From: Monoraphidium neglectum
Taxonomy: Eukaryota; Chlorophyta; Chlorophyceae; Sphaeropleales; Selenastraceae
Assembly (NCBI RefSeq): GCF_000611645.1
Contig: NW_014011553.1
Span: 1 to 10,587, forward strand
Reading direction: 5' to 3'
Length of the DNA stretch: 10,587 bases
Shown here: in pieces, positions 8,470 to 10,587 of the stretch
How positions within the stretch are numbered: position 1 is the first letter of the stretch
Layout of the letters: the number at the start of each line of letters is the position of its first letter
Translations under genes and position numbers: made by a program
Notes under the pieces: model-generated
What the model saw: only the letters and a program-made list of their open reading frames with translations
What the model was told of the DNA's origin: nothing
Databases searched by the model: none

Positions 8470-9139
8470 CTGCCTCTGGGAACCCGCGCCGCCGCCACAG
8501 CCTTGCAAGCAAGAGTACGAGGGCGCGTGAACAAGTCGTGGACGCCGCGCGCCCCGGGGCCGTTAGTGATCCATTATATAATCTCTGTGCTGGCATGGTC
8601 CAGGAACACACGATTCTGCTGCACGCATACACAACAGCGCCAGCAAGGTCGCGATTTTTGGGCAACATGCTGATGCCGGCCAGTAGCGCTGCTAGGCTTT
8701 TGATGTGGGGGTGCTGGCTTGCCGCTAGGCAGCCCTGGCCGGCAGCCGCAGCCATAGCCATGGTTTCAGGCGCAGCAGGTGCTAGTGCTGCTGGTTGTGC
8801 TGTTGCTGCTCGTGCAGCAGGGGCTGGTGCTGGTGGTGGCGCTGCTGCCGACGCTGCTGGTTGTGCTGACGCTGCTGTTGCTGTTGCTAGTGCTGCTGCA
8901 GTTGCTGCTGGATGTGCTGCCACTGCGTTCATCGCTGGCGCTGGCGCTGCCGGTGCTGGTGCCGCTAGTGATGTTGCTGCGGTGGAACCTGACAGTTGTG
9001 TGAAACCATCCAGCCTGATTATAATCATAGGTGATTCTGTGATACGAGTCCCGGTGGACTGGGTACGGGCAGGGATACCCCACTCGCTTTGTGCACTCCG
9101 CTGCTTGCCGCACACGTGTTCCTTTGATCCCCGGTGAGA
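8470..9139. other. Region upstream of the FkbM fragment, exons unresolved
   Basis: The missing 5' exons of the FkbM gene should lie here if the gene is intact. A minus-strand frame open over 8384-9115 and others on both strands owe their length to the triplet tract at about 8770-8960. On the minus strand an ATG at 8761-8759 with the context AACCATGGC opens an Ala-rich frame that could splice (for example from a GTGTGT donor near 8610 to a CCCAG acceptor near 8476) into the DVGSN exon in phase; this is only one of several possible models. An AT-rich TATATAAT-like block lies at about 8573-8582. Confidence 0.3.
8770..8960. repeat. Imperfect GCT/GTG-rich triplet tract
   Basis: Roughly 190 bp made largely of CTG, GCT, GTG and GTT triplets, reading on the plus strand as Leu/Val-rich or Ala-rich and on the minus strand as Ala-rich or Ser/Thr-rich, depending on frame. 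It is far more diverged than the (CAG)12 at 4150-4185, which suggests an old expansion. I do not treat any of these frames as a gene. Confidence 0.75.
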
Positions 9140-9802
9140 GGGTGACGGCCGACTACGACTCCAAGGTAGGTAGGTATACTTCTATAATCATACGATGCTA
9201 TCTTTGACATGAATCTTTTCCTGCGTGCCCCCTAGGTCATCAGTCATCAGCACCACAGCAGGAGGGCACTGACAAGTTCATTACTCAACGGACTACCCTC
9301 GCCTGGGCCATACAGGCAATGATCACAGTCTGTTTTAACTCTTTCAGGGTATCTACACCGCCTTCTGACGATAGGGACACGTCCCTCGCGCATCAGTTCG
9401 TTCGAAGCGATAGGTTGCTCCACACCAGCGTTTCGTGCGCAACGCTCCTCATATATGCTAGGTGCACAGATCAGCGGTCAGCTAGCCCCCAGCGGACTGT
9501 GCTCGGCACATCAACGGCGCCATATCAACGCAGCCACCCGCCAGGCGCGCAGCGGGGCAGTGGCGCCGGCGCACGTGTGCGCCAACCCCTGTTCCCATAT
9601 AGCACGCCCACTGGCGTGTAGCAACCAGCGCCTCGCCGGCCACCGCCCCGCAGGCCGCAAGCCGTTTTGCCCTGCTTGCGCCGCGGCACCCCAAAGCGCG
9701 CAGCCGCTTGCGGCCGGTGCCCCTGCCAACCGGCCGGGCGCCCAGCAGCAGCAGCAGCAGCTGCAGCCGCGGCGTGAGGGGCGTGCCGCAACGCAAGCGC
9801 CC
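9140..9802 (+). promoter_or_regulatory. Upstream region of NAMPT: promoter, 5' UTR or N-terminal extension
   Basis: No separate gene is recognisable. A TATA-like CATATATG lies at 9450-9457. An in-frame ATG at 9455 opens a frame that runs without a stop for 116 codons into the NAMPT start at 9803; this extension is rich in Ala, Arg, Gln, Pro and Ser with few acidic residues, which would suit an organelle transit peptide but is also what chance translation of GC-rich DNA gives. A short dyad (GGCGCAC, 2-base spacer, GTGCGCC) lies at 9568-9583. Confidence 0.4.
9743..9760. repeat. (CAG)6 just upstream of the NAMPT core
   Basis: Six perfect CAG units; in the NAMPT frame they would encode six Gln within the possible N-terminal extension, otherwise they lie in the 5' UTR. 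Confidence 0.9.
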
Positions 9803-10587
9803 ATGCTTGGGACGGCGGTGCCCGTCAGCGTACTCACAGATGCCTACAAGGCATCCCACTGGCTGCAGTACCCTGCAGCCACCAAGATGGTCGCAGTGAG
9901 TTTCTGTCCTCCTTCACCAATGCAGTGGCACCAACTCAACTCATGCACAAACCTCACGAGCAATAATGCATTGCATAGCTGCAATCCGCATGGGTGCAGG
10001 GGGCTCATGCATGCAAATCACTGGCAGGCGCATCCCGCCTGCGGTCTCTCTTGGCAACCGCGACCCACACTGGCTGCAACCCGACCGCACCCTGGCAGTA
10101 TGGGGAGTTCCGCTGCGGGTACAACAAGGACAAGAGCGACACCCGCCTAGCCTGGTGCGAGTCGATATCGGGTTTAGGCCGGCTGGCAGCAGGGAAGGTT
10201 TGCTCACATGCAGCGGGCTGGCCGAGGCCGGGGTGCTTCGCTGTGTCTACAGCTGGCCGGCCGGCCCAGCCTCGTTGGGCGGCTGCACCACCTGTGAGGC
10301 TGTCAACCAGGCTCGCGGCTGGCAGCCAGCCGTCCGCACGCTCTTGACCCCTGGCCTGGCAGCTGTAGTGAGGCCTGACTGCACCAGCGGCCTGTGGTCT
10401 CCAACATCCTGAAATCACATCATATACACCTCGTGGTGGCAGGTACGGCATCCGTTACATCATTGAGAACTATGTGGCAAAGCAGTGGACCATTGAAGAC
10501 GTGGACAGGGCTGACGCATTTTACAGGTGCGTGCGTGTTTGTTGGTGTGTGTGTGTGGGGGGGTGGTGGTGGTGGGGTGGGTATGTT
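9803..10587 (+). CDS. NAMPT: Nicotinamide phosphoribosyltransferase (NAMPT), first three exons, cut by the window end
   Basis: Makes nicotinamide mononucleotide from nicotinamide and PRPP, the rate-limiting step of NAD salvage in organisms that use this route. Exons are 9803-9895, 10099-10154 and 10443-10526; donors GTGAGT, GTGCGA and GTGCGT, acceptors GGCAG, all in phase. Exon 1 has VLTDAYKASHWLQYP, equal to the TDSYKVTHYKQYPP stretch of animal NAMPT; Tyr15 matches the nicotinamide-stacking Tyr18 of the human enzyme. Exon 2 gives YGEFRCGYNKDKSD and exon 3 YGIRYIIENYVAKQW, which match the YSYFECR and YGLQYILNKYL blocks. About 77 residues of roughly 490 are present; the intron after 10526 runs off the window. 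The ATG at 9803 gives the family's normal short N-terminus, so I chose it over the in-frame ATG at 9455, which would add 116 residues. Confidence 0.87.
10537..10581 (+). repeat. GT-rich then G-rich tract in NAMPT intron 3
   Basis: A GT microsatellite is followed by G runs separated by single T (about 10557-10581), on the sense strand of the intron. It could form a G-quadruplex, but no structure can be proved by eye. Confidence 0.8.

Noticed and set aside
8384..9115. A 243-codon minus-strand frame and a 252-codon plus-strand frame over nearly the same bases
   Set aside because: Both are kept open by the degenerate GCT/CAG tract and lack any family motif. Part of the minus frame could be an FkbM 5' exon, but that is not shown.
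9020..9192. Direct repeat TATAATCATA at 9020-9029 and 9183-9192
   Set aside because: Ten bases of AT-rich sequence repeated once is weak, and no element ends could be found around it.

Overview
The window looks like nuclear DNA of a green alga, probably a core chlorophyte (Chlorophyceae or a relative); the exact lineage cannot be told from sequence alone. The reasons are GC-rich coding sequence broken by many short GT-AG introns (about 100 to 360 bp, donors often GTGAGT or GTGCG), TGTAA motifs placed where chlorophyte polyadenylation signals belong, abundant (CA)n and (CAG)n microsatellites, and gene content that fits a photosynthetic eukaryote.

Layout: 1-2375 holds microsatellites and no gene I can name. 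3045-4966 (minus strand) is a complete six-exon gene for the 25-kDa (SPC25/SPCS2) subunit of the ER signal peptidase complex. 5461-7043 (plus strand) is a complete three-exon GT10 alpha-1,3-fucosyltransferase, a type II Golgi enzyme. The two are divergent across about 494 bp. 7680-7854 is a 175-bp element with near-perfect 24-bp terminal inverted repeats, a MITE-like transposon. 7876 to about 8469 (minus strand) is the C-terminal part of an FkbM-family methyltransferase whose reading frame is broken twice by compensating shifts. 8770-8960 is an imperfect GCT/CAG triplet tract. 9803 to the window end (plus strand) holds the first three exons of nicotinamide phosphoribosyltransferase (NAMPT).

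Exon joins were worked out by hand from splice motifs, codon phase and family alignment from memory. For the signal peptidase subunit, the fucosyltransferase and NAMPT every join is in phase, which supports the models. Functionally, the signal peptidase subunit and the fucosyltransferase both act on proteins in the secretory pathway and may share a promoter region; NAMPT belongs to NAD salvage and is unrelated. I found no clustered novel system. The observations most worth checking are the broken FkbM gene beside the MITE, the MITE itself, the unusual repeats inside the signal peptidase introns, and the presence of NAMPT in an alga.
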